DNA of 52,775 bases, taken from a virus. Below the pieces are notes generated by a model. The model was not told where the DNA came from and ran no database searches. It saw nothing but the letters and a program-made list of their open reading frames with translations. Position 1 is the stretch's first letter, and each line of letters opens with the position of its first letter. This document shows positions 41,546-48,081 of the stretch, one piece after another. The position numbers and the translations under genes are program-made. The stretch lies in IMG/VR virus record IMGVR_UViG_3300027894_000002, positions 1-52,775 of that record. The stretch is one strand, 5' to 3'.

Positions 41546-42769
41546 ATGGAGTATTTCAGCCGCGACACGCTGCGCAGTCTGTGGCCGCATTGCGCGCCGG
41601 CCATCATCGATGGCGTGATCGCCTCGCAAGAGCGCGTGTTCCAGAAATATGGCCTGACGTCGCCGTTGGTTGTTGCGCATGCGATGGCGCAATTTAGCCA
41701 CGAATTCGGCGCCGGCACGGAAATGGAGGAAAACCTCAACTATCGCGCCGAGGCACTGCTGTCGCAATGGCCCAAGCATTTCACGTCGGCGCAAGCCCTG
41801 GCGATGGCACATCATCCGCAAGCGATCGCCAATCAGGCCTATAACGGCCGCATGGGCAACCGGCCCGGCAGCGATGACGGCTGGAACTTCCGCGGCCGCG
41901 GCGGCTCCCAGCTTACTGGCCGCGAGAATTACGAGAAACTCAGCCATATCGTCGGGCTCGATTTGCTCACGCATCCCGAATATCTGGCGTCGCCCGAGTA
42001 TTTTCTCGAATGCTCGGTTGCCGATTTTGTCATGTGCGGCTGTCTGCCCTATGCCCAGCGCGACGATATCACGATGGTCACGCAGCGGTTGAACGGCGGC
42101 CAGATCGGCGCCAGCGAGCGCAAGGCGTGGCTGGCAAAATGGAAAGCGGCGCTGGCCGCGGTGCATGGCTCTGAGGCTGTAACGGCGCCGGCCGCGCCGC
42201 GCGACGGATCATTGCGCTACGGCGACCATGGCTGGGAGGTGACCGGGCTGCAGACGCGCCTGGCCGAGCTCGGCTACCAGGTCGGCAATCCGGACGAAAA
42301 ATTTGGCGCCACGACGCGCGCCGCGGTGTTGGCCTTTCAGGCCGACAACGATCTTGCGACCAGCGGCATCGTCGATCAGGCCACCAAAACAGCGCTGGCA
42401 AAAGCGATGCCGCGCCCGGTTGCCGAGGATCGTGCCGCGGCCGACGCCAACGTGCTGCGCGACCAGGGGTCGCAAACGGTCGCCTCGGCCGACAACATGG
42501 TCACGCTGGCCAAGGGCGCCGCGACAGTCGGCGGCGTTGTCGCTACCGAAAAGACCGGCGCCATCGACGCTGTTAAGGACGCGACCGATCAGTTCGGCGT
42601 TATGCGCTCAATCGTCGATACGGCGCAGGAAACGATACAGTGGGCGGAAGCGCATCTATGGATCGCCGTTCTCGTGGGTGCTGCAATCGCTTGGTATTTC
42701 GGCCGCGACATCATCAAGAACCGCATTGCCAGCTATCGCGCTGGCAATAACGTGGTGACGCGAACATGA
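41546..42769 (+). CDS. Endolysin: GH19-like domain, peptidoglycan-binding domain and C-terminal membrane helix
   Basis: 407 residues. A GH19 (chitinase-like) lysin domain spans about 1-210, with QFSHEFG (probable catalytic E53) and GWNFRGRGGSQLTGRENY. A PG_binding_1-like repeat lies at about 220-290 (VTGLQTRLAELGYQVG ... VLAFQADNDL). Near 369-387 there is a hydrophobic helix (LWIAVLVGAAIAWYF) followed by basic residues. A C-terminal anchor is unusual for an endolysin and suggests membrane tethering or a self-holin arrangement. It overlaps the next gene by four bases. Confidence 0.88.
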   Translation: MEYFSRDTLRSLWPHCAPAIIDGVIASQERVFQKYGLTSPLVVAHAMAQFSHEFGAGTEMEENLNYRAEALLSQWPKHFTSAQALAMAHHPQAIANQAYNGRMGNRPGSDDGWNFRGRGGSQLTGRENYEKLSHIVGLDLLTHPEYLASPEYFLECSVADFVMCGCLPYAQRDDITMVTQRLNGGQIGASERKAWLAKWKAALAAVHGSEAVTAPAAPRDGSLRYGDHGWEVTGLQTRLAELGYQVGNPDEKFGATTRAAVLAFQADNDLATSGIVDQATKTALAKAMPRPVAEDRAAADANVLRDQGSQTVASADNMVTLAKGAATVGGVVATEKTGAIDAVKDATDQFGVMRSIVDTAQETIQWAEAHLWIAVLVGAAIAWYFGRDIIKNRIASYRAGNNVVTRT

Positions 42770-43152
42770 TCGCGCTCTTAGGATTGATCCCCGGCGCCGG
42801 GCTGATTGCGCCGGTCATCGGTTATATTCTGCGGTGTACCGTCTGCATGATCGTGATGGCGATCGGCATTGCCTGGGTGGTCGGCGATATCCACGGCCAT
42901 CGCAACGCTGATGCTAAATGTCGGGCGGCCGATATTGCCATGCAGCTCAAGGCGGCGCAGCGCGACACTGCGATTGCTGCCGATACGGCGGCGCTTGCCC
43001 AGCAGCAAGCAGCCGATCTCGCCAAGGTAAATGACGATCTCAACCGCAAGGTGGCTGACTATGAAACTGTTATCGCGAAGCGCGGCGGCCCTGGCTGCCA
43101 TCTCACTGGCGACGATGTGCGCCGGCTGCGAAACATCGACGGGCAACCCTAA
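42766..43152 (+). CDS. Rz-like inner-membrane spanin subunit
   Basis: 128 residues. N-terminal hydrophobic region at about 3-42 followed by a long helical region rich in Ala/Asp/Gln (AAQRDTAIAADTAALAQQQ) and a C-terminal GGPGC-x-L-T-G-D-D-V-R-R-L-R-N, which is the ending seen in i-spanins. The o-spanin-like gene starts inside it in another frame (43061), the standard overlapping Rz/Rz1 layout. Together they bridge inner and outer membrane in the last lysis step. Confidence 0.82.
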   Translation: MIALLGLIPGAGLIAPVIGYILRCTVCMIVMAIGIAWVVGDIHGHRNADAKCRAADIAMQLKAAQRDTAIAADTAALAQQQAADLAKVNDDLNRKVADYETVIAKRGGPGCHLTGDDVRRLRNIDGQP

Positions 43153-43345
43153 GCTCAATGTTGCCATTCCCGACAGCTGCCAGCGCAATGCACAGATAGT
43201 CTCGGCGCCGGCGATGAAGGAAGGCGACGACGCGCTGGCGCTGCTGGCACGCACGCGCGCGGCGCTTGGGCTCGCCAACCGGCGCATTGCGGCGGTGCGG
43301 GATTGCGATGCCGATATCCGCAAGCGTTTCGCGGCCGGTCGCTGA
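43061..43345 (+). CDS. Rz1-like outer-membrane lipoprotein spanin subunit
   Basis: 94 residues from ATG 43061, overlapping the Rz-like gene by 92 bp in a different frame. The start MKLLSRSAAALAAISLATMCAGC is a lipoprotein signal with a probable lipidated cysteine at C23, followed by a short periplasmic part that is longer than in lambda Rz1 but of similar type. An in-frame earlier ATG at 43031 would spoil the signal peptide. Confidence 0.8.
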   Translation: MKLLSRSAAALAAISLATMCAGCETSTGNPKLNVAIPDSCQRNAQIVSAPAMKEGDDALALLARTRAALGLANRRIAAVRDCDADIRKRFAAGR

Positions 43346-43371
43346 AACTTTAGTCGATTGGATTACACCAA

Positions 43372-43791
43372 ATGACAGAGCCTTGGGTCATCGGTCTGGT
43401 CGCCAACATTTTGTTTATGCTGTCGTCGTTTTTCGTTGTCAGCATTCGCATGACATGGAAGGCGGCAACGACCAAGGCTGAAATTATTGCGGCCATTACC
43501 GACCACGCCAAGGATGACGAAGAGGAATTCACCCGGGTGCGCGCCGAGATCTTCAATTCGGTGCACGACTTCGGCGAGACGGTCGCCAGCCTCAAGGAGC
43601 ACATCAACGGTATCCAGCTCGAGGCGACGCGGCTTTATGTGCGCCGCGACGGCTTCTATGAGGCGATGAAGCGGATCGACGAGAGCGTGTCGAATATGCG
43701 CGGCGAGCTCGCCGGTAGCATCACGGCCTTGCGCGCCGAGTTGCGCATCGATCTGCAAAATCTGTCGCTTAAGATCGATACCAAGACTTGA
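43372..43791 (+). CDS. Membrane-anchored coiled-coil protein, lysis region (139 aa)
   Basis: 139 residues. Residues about 6-27 form one transmembrane helix (WVIGLVANILFMLSSFFVV), followed by a charged coiled-coil (EEEFTRVRAEIFNSVHDF and LRAELRIDLQNLSLKID). Located right after the spanins. It resembles holin-adjacent or antiholin-type proteins of phages, but the precise role is unknown. A small palindrome (gaggcttTaagcctc) spans its stop codon at 43790-43804. Confidence 0.6.
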   Translation: MTEPWVIGLVANILFMLSSFFVVSIRMTWKAATTKAEIIAAITDHAKDDEEEFTRVRAEIFNSVHDFGETVASLKEHINGIQLEATRLYVRRDGFYEAMKRIDESVSNMRGELAGSITALRAELRIDLQNLSLKIDTKT

Positions 43792-43852
43792 GGCTTTAAG
43801 CCTCGTGCGATTTGTAACCGCGTAGCCCTTCAACAACTCAAGGACTGATCCG

Positions 43853-44482
43853 ATGACACGACGACTCGCAGTCGTCGCGATGATGCTTGCCTGCATGATC
43901 GCGACCCCGGCTCTCGCACGGCATCAAGACCGATCCGGTATGTTCAACGAGGTTACGCAGTATTGTGGCGATCGGGTGTGTGGGCATGTTGCGGCAGCGC
44001 CGAAGGCCACTGTTGACAAACCGCGATCGCGGGGCCGACGCATCGTCGATCCGAACGCCAACCGAGCAACGCGACACTCGAGTATGAGCGGCGATCTCGT
44101 CACCGTGCCGACGGCCGCCGGGATCTCGATCACGGTTGCGCGCGAGTTCGAGCCGAAGATAACCGGCTTCATCGCCGAACTGGTGGCGCGCGGCTATCGG
44201 CCGCAGCAGATCCATTGCTTTGCGAACCGCGGGCATGTGCGCGGCTCGCTGCACTATGACGGCAAGGCCTGCGATTTCGATCAGCGTGGCTGGGGCGTCA
44301 CGGCAAAGCCGATGTATCACGTCGCCTCGCTGGCGACGAAATGGGGCTTGCGCGACGGCGGCGAGTTTCGCGATTGGGGTCACATCGATATGGGCGAGCA
44401 TCTGCGGCGGCGATCGCGCGTCGCCAACCTCTATGAGGCGGTCGATCGCTACCATCGCAAACGCGGACGGATCTATCGATGA
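43853..44482 (+). CDS. Secreted M15-type peptidase (second cell-wall hydrolase)
   Basis: 209 residues. A classical Sec signal peptide (MTRRLAVVAMMLACMIATPALA, cleavage near residue 22-23) leads to a C-terminal domain with H-Y-D-G-K-A-C-D-F-D near 140 and F-R-D-W-G-H-I-D-M near 180, the zinc-binding pattern of M15 peptidases (VanY/L-Ala-D-Glu type). It would cut peptide stems in the periplasm. Being exported by itself, it could act independently of the holin and endolysin, or help virion release or superinfection control. Confidence 0.8.
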   Translation: MTRRLAVVAMMLACMIATPALARHQDRSGMFNEVTQYCGDRVCGHVAAAPKATVDKPRSRGRRIVDPNANRATRHSSMSGDLVTVPTAAGISITVAREFEPKITGFIAELVARGYRPQQIHCFANRGHVRGSLHYDGKACDFDQRGWGVTAKPMYHVASLATKWGLRDGGEFRDWGHIDMGEHLRRRSRVANLYEAVDRYHRKRGRIYR

Positions 44483-44610
44483 TCGCCTCGCGGTCCGAGA
44501 TCCTGGCCTACGACATCATCGCCAGCGCCTACATTATAGTAGGCGTCGCGCTGGTGCTTTGGCTCTTGACGGTGTGGTGCAGGAAGCGGCGCGACAGAAA
44601 CGGAAGGTGA
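44479..44610 (+). CDS. Small single-pass membrane protein (43 aa)
   Basis: 43 residues: a central hydrophobic helix (AYIIVGVALVLWLLTVWC) and a strongly basic C-terminus (RKRRDRNGR). ATGA overlap with the M15-like gene supports it. Small membrane proteins at the end of a lysis operon may be holins or antiholins; no family is recognised. It is the last gene before attP. Confidence 0.6.
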   Translation: MIASRSEILAYDIIASAYIIVGVALVLWLLTVWCRKRRDRNGR

Positions 44611-44725
44611 ACGTACTGTGCCACTTTCTGTGCCGCATTGAACCGCTTTCGTTCGCGCGATCTGCGCGATCTGCGCGGCGCTGATTTGACGTGAAAGCCC
44701 ATATTCTCTAAGGCTTTCAGGCGCG

Positions 44726-44768
44726 GGAGCTGTGGCCGAGTGGCTGAAGGCGGCGGTTTGCTAAACCG
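44726..44768 (+). other. attP core: 5' half of tRNA-Ser(GCU)
   Basis: 43 bases reproduce the 5' part of a serine tRNA: acceptor strand GGAGCTG (44726-44732), D-arm GCCGAGTGGCTGAAGGC, and anticodon arm with loop TTGCTAA (anticodon GCT at 44760-44762). The identity stops after ACCG, before the base that would close the anticodon stem. The variable arm and the TTCGAATCC region are missing, so this is not a working tRNA. It lies about 0.7 kb from the integrase gene. A -35-like ttgacg is at 44686-44691. Integration here would give the host tRNA a new, phage-borne 5' half. Confidence 0.78.
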
Positions 44769-44889
44769 ATGGCTCGTTACGCCGAGCAATGTCTTTGGCT
44801 CTTTGTAATAGGGCCTTATCCATCACTGCCGCTGTGCCAGACCGCTGCTGCTGTGCCACGTTTTGTGCCACCTTATGAGGGCCATCGCC

Positions 44890-44982
44890 ATGGGTCGGCT
44901 TGTCGACGGGTTGATCAAGGCCGGTTGGGCCGTGCTGCTGGTCGTGGCCTTCCTGGCGCTCGTTGGGATGATGGGGCATTAG
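44890..44982 (+). CDS. Possible small membrane peptide (30 aa)
   Basis: 30 residues with one hydrophobic helix (AGWAVLLVVAFLALVGMM). ATG 44890 has tgaggg eight bases upstream; ATG 44875 is an alternative. It lies in attP and converges on the gene at 44979, overlapping by four bases. Support is only the ribosome binding site and the strong hydrophobicity. Confidence 0.35.
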   Translation: MGRLVDGLIKAGWAVLLVVAFLALVGMMGH

Positions 44983-45242
44983 CCGCCTTGGCCCGGGATG
45001 ACATCGTAGCGTTTCATCGGCGCGGCCATGGCCTCGGCCTGTGCGCCTGGTGCTGGGTTTAGTTGTGCCGTCTTTTGTGCCACCCCGCGTGACACAAGCT
45101 CGATCGACGGTAACCCGTCGTAGGCAATCCACACCCGATAGACGTCGCCGTGGCGCGTTGTGATCTCGGCAAACGGTCCGCTCTGTTTTGACGCGAGCTC
45201 GCGATCGACGCGCAGCTCGACCTTTGCAATCTCGTCCATCAT
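44979..45242 (-). CDS. Hypothetical protein, end of the integration operon (87 aa)
   Basis: 87 residues on the bottom strand. A strong site (aaggagcagg) precedes the ATG at 45242. The first half is beta-type (VELRVDRELA, DVYRVWIAYDGLPSIELV); the tail is Pro/Ala/Gln-rich. It lies downstream of the integrase, next to attP. No family recognised. Confidence 0.6.
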   Translation of the reverse strand: MMDEIAKVELRVDRELASKQSGPFAEITTRHGDVYRVWIAYDGLPSIELVSRGVAQKTAQLNPAPGAQAEAMAAPMKRYDVIPGQGG

Positions 45243-45267
45243 CCTGCTCCTTGCTGTGCCGCAATCC

Positions 45268-45432
45268 TCAGCGGCGTTTTTTTCGTTTTCGAATCTCGGC
45301 GCTGAGCGTGGTAACCTTGTACTTCCGCGGCTTTTTGCGGCGGTCGCGAGGAAAAATCAGGACCTCGTCGCCGACCTCTAAGCCAAGCTTGGTGGGTGTC
45401 CAATTTGGTATCTTTTGACGTGTTTTTGTCAT
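45268..45432 (-). CDS. Small basic protein coupled to integrase (54 aa)
   Basis: 54 residues, very basic (KKPRKYKV ... RKRKKRR), with GLEVGDEVLIFPRD suggesting a small beta-barrel. Its ATG overlaps the integrase stop as ATGA, so it is translated with the integrase. It might be a DNA-binding accessory of recombination; this is inference from charge and position. Confidence 0.6.
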   Translation of the reverse strand: MTKTRQKIPNWTPTKLGLEVGDEVLIFPRDRRKKPRKYKVTTLSAEIRKRKKRR

Positions 45433-46493
45433 GCTCGCTCCTGTGCCACCCCGAACTTGGCAATGCGGGCCTCTTCGGGGGTAAGAAAATCGAGATAGAG
45501 CTCGGTCGTCTTGATTGATCGGTGACCGAGGCGAATCTGCAAGTCGTAAATGTTGCGGCCGGATTTGAGCCATTCGACGGCGTGCAGGTGGCGCAGCTGG
45601 TGCACGGTAAACGGCCTAAAATCCGGCGTACCGCCCGGGCCTGCCGCCTTGGTCGCCGCCTGGTGCTCGGCTGCGATAATGGCCGAAAACCGGCTCGACA
45701 GGTTGCGGTACGGCTCGCCCGCGCCATGCCAGAACAGCCACGGCTCGCCGAGGTAGGATGGCAGCGCCGCCAACAGCTCATAGCCGCCGAACGGATCGAG
45801 CTCGATCGCGCGCACCTTGTTGCCCTTGCCGCGCAGGGTCAGCTGGCGCCGGCCGTGGTCGAGCTGGGGCCGCTTGGCGTAGGCTAATTCGGTGAGCCGG
45901 CACCCGGTAGCCCGATAACCGCGCAGCAACGCGCCCAAGAGCCCCGGGGCGCGCGCAATAACCCTCCCGACATGGGAGGGTTCGGGAAGCACGATCGGAT
46001 CGCGGCGCTCGCGCAGCCGGCGCAGCCAAGACAGGGCCGGGTTACCCTCAGACCATTCCATGGCCTCGGCGTAGCCCAGCACGCTGGACAGGGCCGTGAG
46101 ATCCCGCCGGATGGTGGCGATGCTGACGCCGCTGGCCTGGCGGACCTTGACCAGGCTCGACACGGTCGTGGCGTTGATCTCGTCGAGGTAGAGCGGCCGC
46201 AGGACGCCCGCCAGCTGCTGCAGACTGACCGCGTAGCGTTTGGAGGTTTCCCCGCCCACTTGGCCAGCAATCCAGACCGCCCAGGCGGTGACCGCGGCTT
46301 CATAGGTCTGGCGCTTCTCCCCGAAATGCGTGGCCGCTAGTTCCTGCTCGCGGCGCTCTTTGCGCCGGCGTGCAGCAATCCGGCCATCGCTCGTTCGTAG
46401 GCTCCATCGGATCTCAGTGTCCTTGACCTTGAGGCGGCCATATAATGTCTCGCCGCGCCAGTAGCAGCCGAAAGGGGCTTTGCGTTTTGCCAT
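45429..46493 (-). CDS. int: Tyrosine-family site-specific integrase
   Basis: 354 residues. The N-terminal part (WRGETLYGRLKVKDTEIRWS) resembles the arm-binding region of Rhizobiales phage integrases, followed by a core-binding SAM-like domain at about 55-165. The catalytic residues are an arginine near 200 (GCRLTEL), a lysine in GKGNKVR, H298-x-x-R301 (HQLRH), H324 (LGHRS) and nucleophile Y333 (TTELYLDF). It catalyses integration between attP and a host tRNA-Ser gene. Starts at 46493; the xis-like gene overlaps its 5' end by 157 bp in another frame. Confidence 0.94.
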   Translation of the reverse strand: MAKRKAPFGCYWRGETLYGRLKVKDTEIRWSLRTSDGRIAARRRKERREQELAATHFGEKRQTYEAAVTAWAVWIAGQVGGETSKRYAVSLQQLAGVLRPLYLDEINATTVSSLVKVRQASGVSIATIRRDLTALSSVLGYAEAMEWSEGNPALSWLRRLRERRDPIVLPEPSHVGRVIARAPGLLGALLRGYRATGCRLTELAYAKRPQLDHGRRQLTLRGKGNKVRAIELDPFGGYELLAALPSYLGEPWLFWHGAGEPYRNLSSRFSAIIAAEHQAATKAAGPGGTPDFRPFTVHQLRHLHAVEWLKSGRNIYDLQIRLGHRSIKTTELYLDFLTPEEARIAKFGVAQERA

Positions 46494-46696
46494 GTTGCCT
46501 GCTCCCGCTCACGCACATAGGCGCGCAGCGCAGCGATGTTGAAGGTCCAGCGCCCGGTCGCCGACTTGGCCGCCCCGGGCAGCACGCCACGCGCCGCCAA
46601 GGCCTGAACTGTACGCTTAGGCTCCCCCAGGATGGCAACAGCCTGCGCCACGCGGCAGCGCTCGCTGGGGATAGATTGAGCGGCGCCGCGCGTCAT
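46337..46696 (-). CDS. Excisionase-like HTH protein
   Basis: 119 residues from ATG 46696. The N-terminal ~65 residues (CRVAQAVAILGEPKRTVQAL, ARGVLPGAAKSATGRWTFN and ALRAYVREREQ) are the winged-helix pattern of excisionases and MerR-like HTH_17 proteins. The rest runs through the integrase 5' end in another frame and has little visible order. It would bend attP/attR DNA and direct excision. ATGA overlap with the gene upstream. Confidence 0.72.
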   Translation of the reverse strand: MTRGAAQSIPSERCRVAQAVAILGEPKRTVQALAARGVLPGAAKSATGRWTFNIAALRAYVREREQATWQNAKPLSAATGAARHYMAASRSRTLRSDGAYERAMAGLLHAGAKSAASRN

Positions 46697-46908
46697 CCGA
46701 CCGCCTCGCCGGCGAGCCATCGCGCTGCGGCTTGGCGGCCGTGTTCGGTAATGATGCTCAACGGCGGCGTCTTGAAGCCGTCGTAACAGAGCAGGCCGCC
46801 GCCGACCAAGGCTGCAACTGCCTGCCGGTCCATCGACTTGACCGGCTGCGGTCCTGCCATATGGGCGACGAGAACGGCTGCCCGCGTCGGTGTGAGATCC
46901 TCGGTCAT
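46693..46908 (-). CDS. Small winged-helix-like protein A (71 aa)
   Basis: 71 residues. The C-terminal pattern A-L-V-G-G-G-L-L-x-x-x-x-x-x-x-x-P-x-x-x-I-T-E-H-G-R-Q-A-A-x-x-W-L resembles the wing and recognition region of small winged-helix proteins. Coupled by ATGA to genes on both sides. The gene upstream shows a similar pattern, so the two may be diverged paralogues. DNA binding is an inference. Confidence 0.6.
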   Translation of the reverse strand: MTEDLTPTRAAVLVAHMAGPQPVKSMDRQAVAALVGGGLLCYDGFKTPPLSIITEHGRQAAARWLAGEAVG

Positions 46909-47150
46909 GGGCGCAGCTCTTCGTTCGACGGCAGCACAATCGTGCCGGCGGCGAGCCTGGTGACCAGCATTTCGTAGCCAAGCCGCCGGCGGCCGCGTTT
47001 GGTGATCCGCGTCATGGTCTTGCGCGGGTTGAAACTTAGTAAGCCGTGACTGAGCAAAAGGCGGGTCTTGCGGCTGCAACGCGCGATATGGGGCTGTGGG
47101 CCTTCTAGGTGCTGTTGCAGCAACTGGCGATGCGCTGGCGTGATGATCAT
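46905..47150 (-). CDS. Small winged-helix-like protein B (81 aa)
   Basis: 81 residues, basic. TRLLLSHGLLSF followed by MTRITKRGRRRLGYEML has the helix-wing pattern (x-x-G-L-L ... I-T-x-x-G-R-x-x-L) also seen in its neighbour. ATGA overlaps on both sides keep it in the operon with the XRE regulator and xis. No family assigned. Confidence 0.6.
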   Translation of the reverse strand: MIITPAHRQLLQQHLEGPQPHIARCSRKTRLLLSHGLLSFNPRKTMTRITKRGRRRLGYEMLVTRLAAGTIVLPSNEELRP

Positions 47151-47548
47151 GGCTGCGCCATGGCCTCGATCAGATCGGTGATCTGGCGCCGCGCTGCGGC
47201 GCCAGGGATCTTGGGGAAATTCTTGGCGATCGTGAGCCCATCGCGCGAGGCCAGGAATGTCGCGGTGAAATCCGGTACCAGCGGCGCGCTAATCTTGTCA
47301 CCGTTCTTGATGACGGGTGCGCCCTCGAAAAAGAATTCGACCGGCACTTGCAGGATATTGGCGATCTGCTGCAAGCGGCTGGCGCCGATGCGGTTGGTGC
47401 CCTTCTCGTATTTCTGCACCTGTTGGAAGGTGAGATCGAGCTCGTCGCCGAGTTTCTCCTGGCTCATTGACAGCATCATGCGGCGCATGCGCACGCGCGC
47501 GCCGACGTGGACGTCGACCGGGTTGCATATCTTTTTTGCTTTGGCCAT
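47147..47548 (-). CDS. XRE-family transcriptional regulator
   Basis: 133 residues. A canonical HTH_3 domain lies at about 15-72: VGARVRMRRMMLSMSQEKLG, then LTFQQVQKYEKGTNRIGASR and ANILQVPVEFFF. It belongs to the XRE group widespread in Rhizobiales (KYEKGTNRI signature). The C-terminal 60 residues are variable. It is a second repressor-type regulator beside the cI-like protein and probably controls the integration operon or a host promoter. ATGA overlap with the gene downstream. Confidence 0.9.
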   Translation of the reverse strand: MAKAKKICNPVDVHVGARVRMRRMMLSMSQEKLGDELDLTFQQVQKYEKGTNRIGASRLQQIANILQVPVEFFFEGAPVIKNGDKISAPLVPDFTATFLASRDGLTIAKNFPKIPGAAARRQITDLIEAMAQP

Positions 47549-47554
47549 GACGAT

Positions 47555-47995
47555 TTACTCCGTTGCTGTGAGAATCTGTCGCTTGCGCAGGGTCTGCGCG
47601 AGTTTCTGACTGAGGCTGAGCCGCGGCTGCAGGCCGTGGTTCATGGTCTTGGTGATGTCGGATCGCCGGCCGGCGCGCATCGGATGCGGGCCGAGGCCCG
47701 GGCCCGTGACGCCGATGTGCTTGCGATGCACGCGCTTGGCCTTGGCGGCGGCCGGCACCACGATCTGGACGCCGTGTTGATGGTTGCAGCGATGATGCGC
47801 GATGCCGGTCGACTTGCCGCCGAAGGTCTTGGGCGCGCCGTCGTGGCTCTCGTCCCAAGCCTGGCCGGGTGTTACCGGCAGATCGCACAGATTGCAGATT
47901 GGCAATTGACCGCGGCCGGCGACATGCGCCGCCAGACATTCGCGCGACCACAAGTCGTCGCGTTTTTTCGAGCTAAAGCGCGGTTTGTAGGCCAT
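47555..47995 (-). CDS. HNH-endonuclease-like protein
   Basis: 146 residues. A zinc-binding core ICNLCDLPVTPGQAW with paired cysteines near 34-37 is followed by DESHDGAP and IAHHRCNHQHGV, a beta-beta-alpha-metal HNH pattern with H-H-x-x-C-N. Similar proteins are common in rhizobial phages. HNH proteins in phages are often packaging nucleases beside terminase; here it sits in the lysogeny operon, which is unusual. ATG 47995 is used; upstream in-frame GTG at 48028 would pass through a long inverted repeat. Confidence 0.75.
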   Translation of the reverse strand: MAYKPRFSSKKRDDLWSRECLAAHVAGRGQLPICNLCDLPVTPGQAWDESHDGAPKTFGGKSTGIAHHRCNHQHGVQIVVPAAAKAKRVHRKHIGVTGPGLGPHPMRAGRRSDITKTMNHGLQPRLSLSQKLAQTLRKRQILTATE

Positions 47996-48036
47996 GTGAA
48001 ACGATGCCCTGCTTCGGATAAGCAGCACCGTTTCAC
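47996..48036. promoter_or_regulatory. Inverted repeat at the HNH gene start (operator or mRNA hairpin)
   Basis: Arms gtgaaacgatgc (47996-48007) and gcaccgtttcac (48025-48036) match over 12 bp with one G-T pair. They abut the bottom-strand ATG at 47995, so the structure would enclose the translation initiation region of the HNH gene. It may be a binding site for one of the repressors or a translation control hairpin. Confidence 0.55.
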
Positions 48037-48081
48037 AACCTATTGTTTAATGCAACAACTTTGTTTGATTAATGCTCTGAT

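Larger units (their letters stand above)
44617..45449 (+). repeat. Nine direct TGTGCCRC-type repeats around attP (candidate integrase arm sites)
   Basis: TGTGCCAC or near variants begin at 44617, 44629, 44833, 44852, 44864, 45064, 45076, 45255 and 45442, all on the top strand. Three pairs have exactly 12-base spacing (44617/44629, 44852/44864, 45064/45076). They flank the tRNA-Ser core on both sides, two to the left and seven to the right. Paired direct repeats flanking a core are what tyrosine integrases recognise with their N-terminal arm-binding domain. Some lie within coding sequence. Confidence 0.7.

Noticed and set aside
43790-43804. Terminator at the small palindrome gaggctttaagcctc
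   Set aside because: The arms meet with a single central base, leaving no loop, and no T-run follows; it cannot form a usual terminator hairpin.
44726-44810. Functional phage-encoded tRNA-Ser
   Set aside because: Only the part to the anticodon stem is present; no variable arm, T-arm or 3' acceptor strand follows, so it is an attachment-site half-gene.
44761-45264. 167-codon bottom-strand frame overlapping attP and the gene at 44979
   Set aside because: It runs in another frame over the better-supported 44979-45242 gene, which has a strong ribosome binding site; sequence is Arg-rich and featureless.
44617-45449. CRISPR array from the repeated TGTGCCAC units
   Set aside because: Units are only 8 bp, spacing is irregular apart from 12-base pairs, and no cas genes occur.
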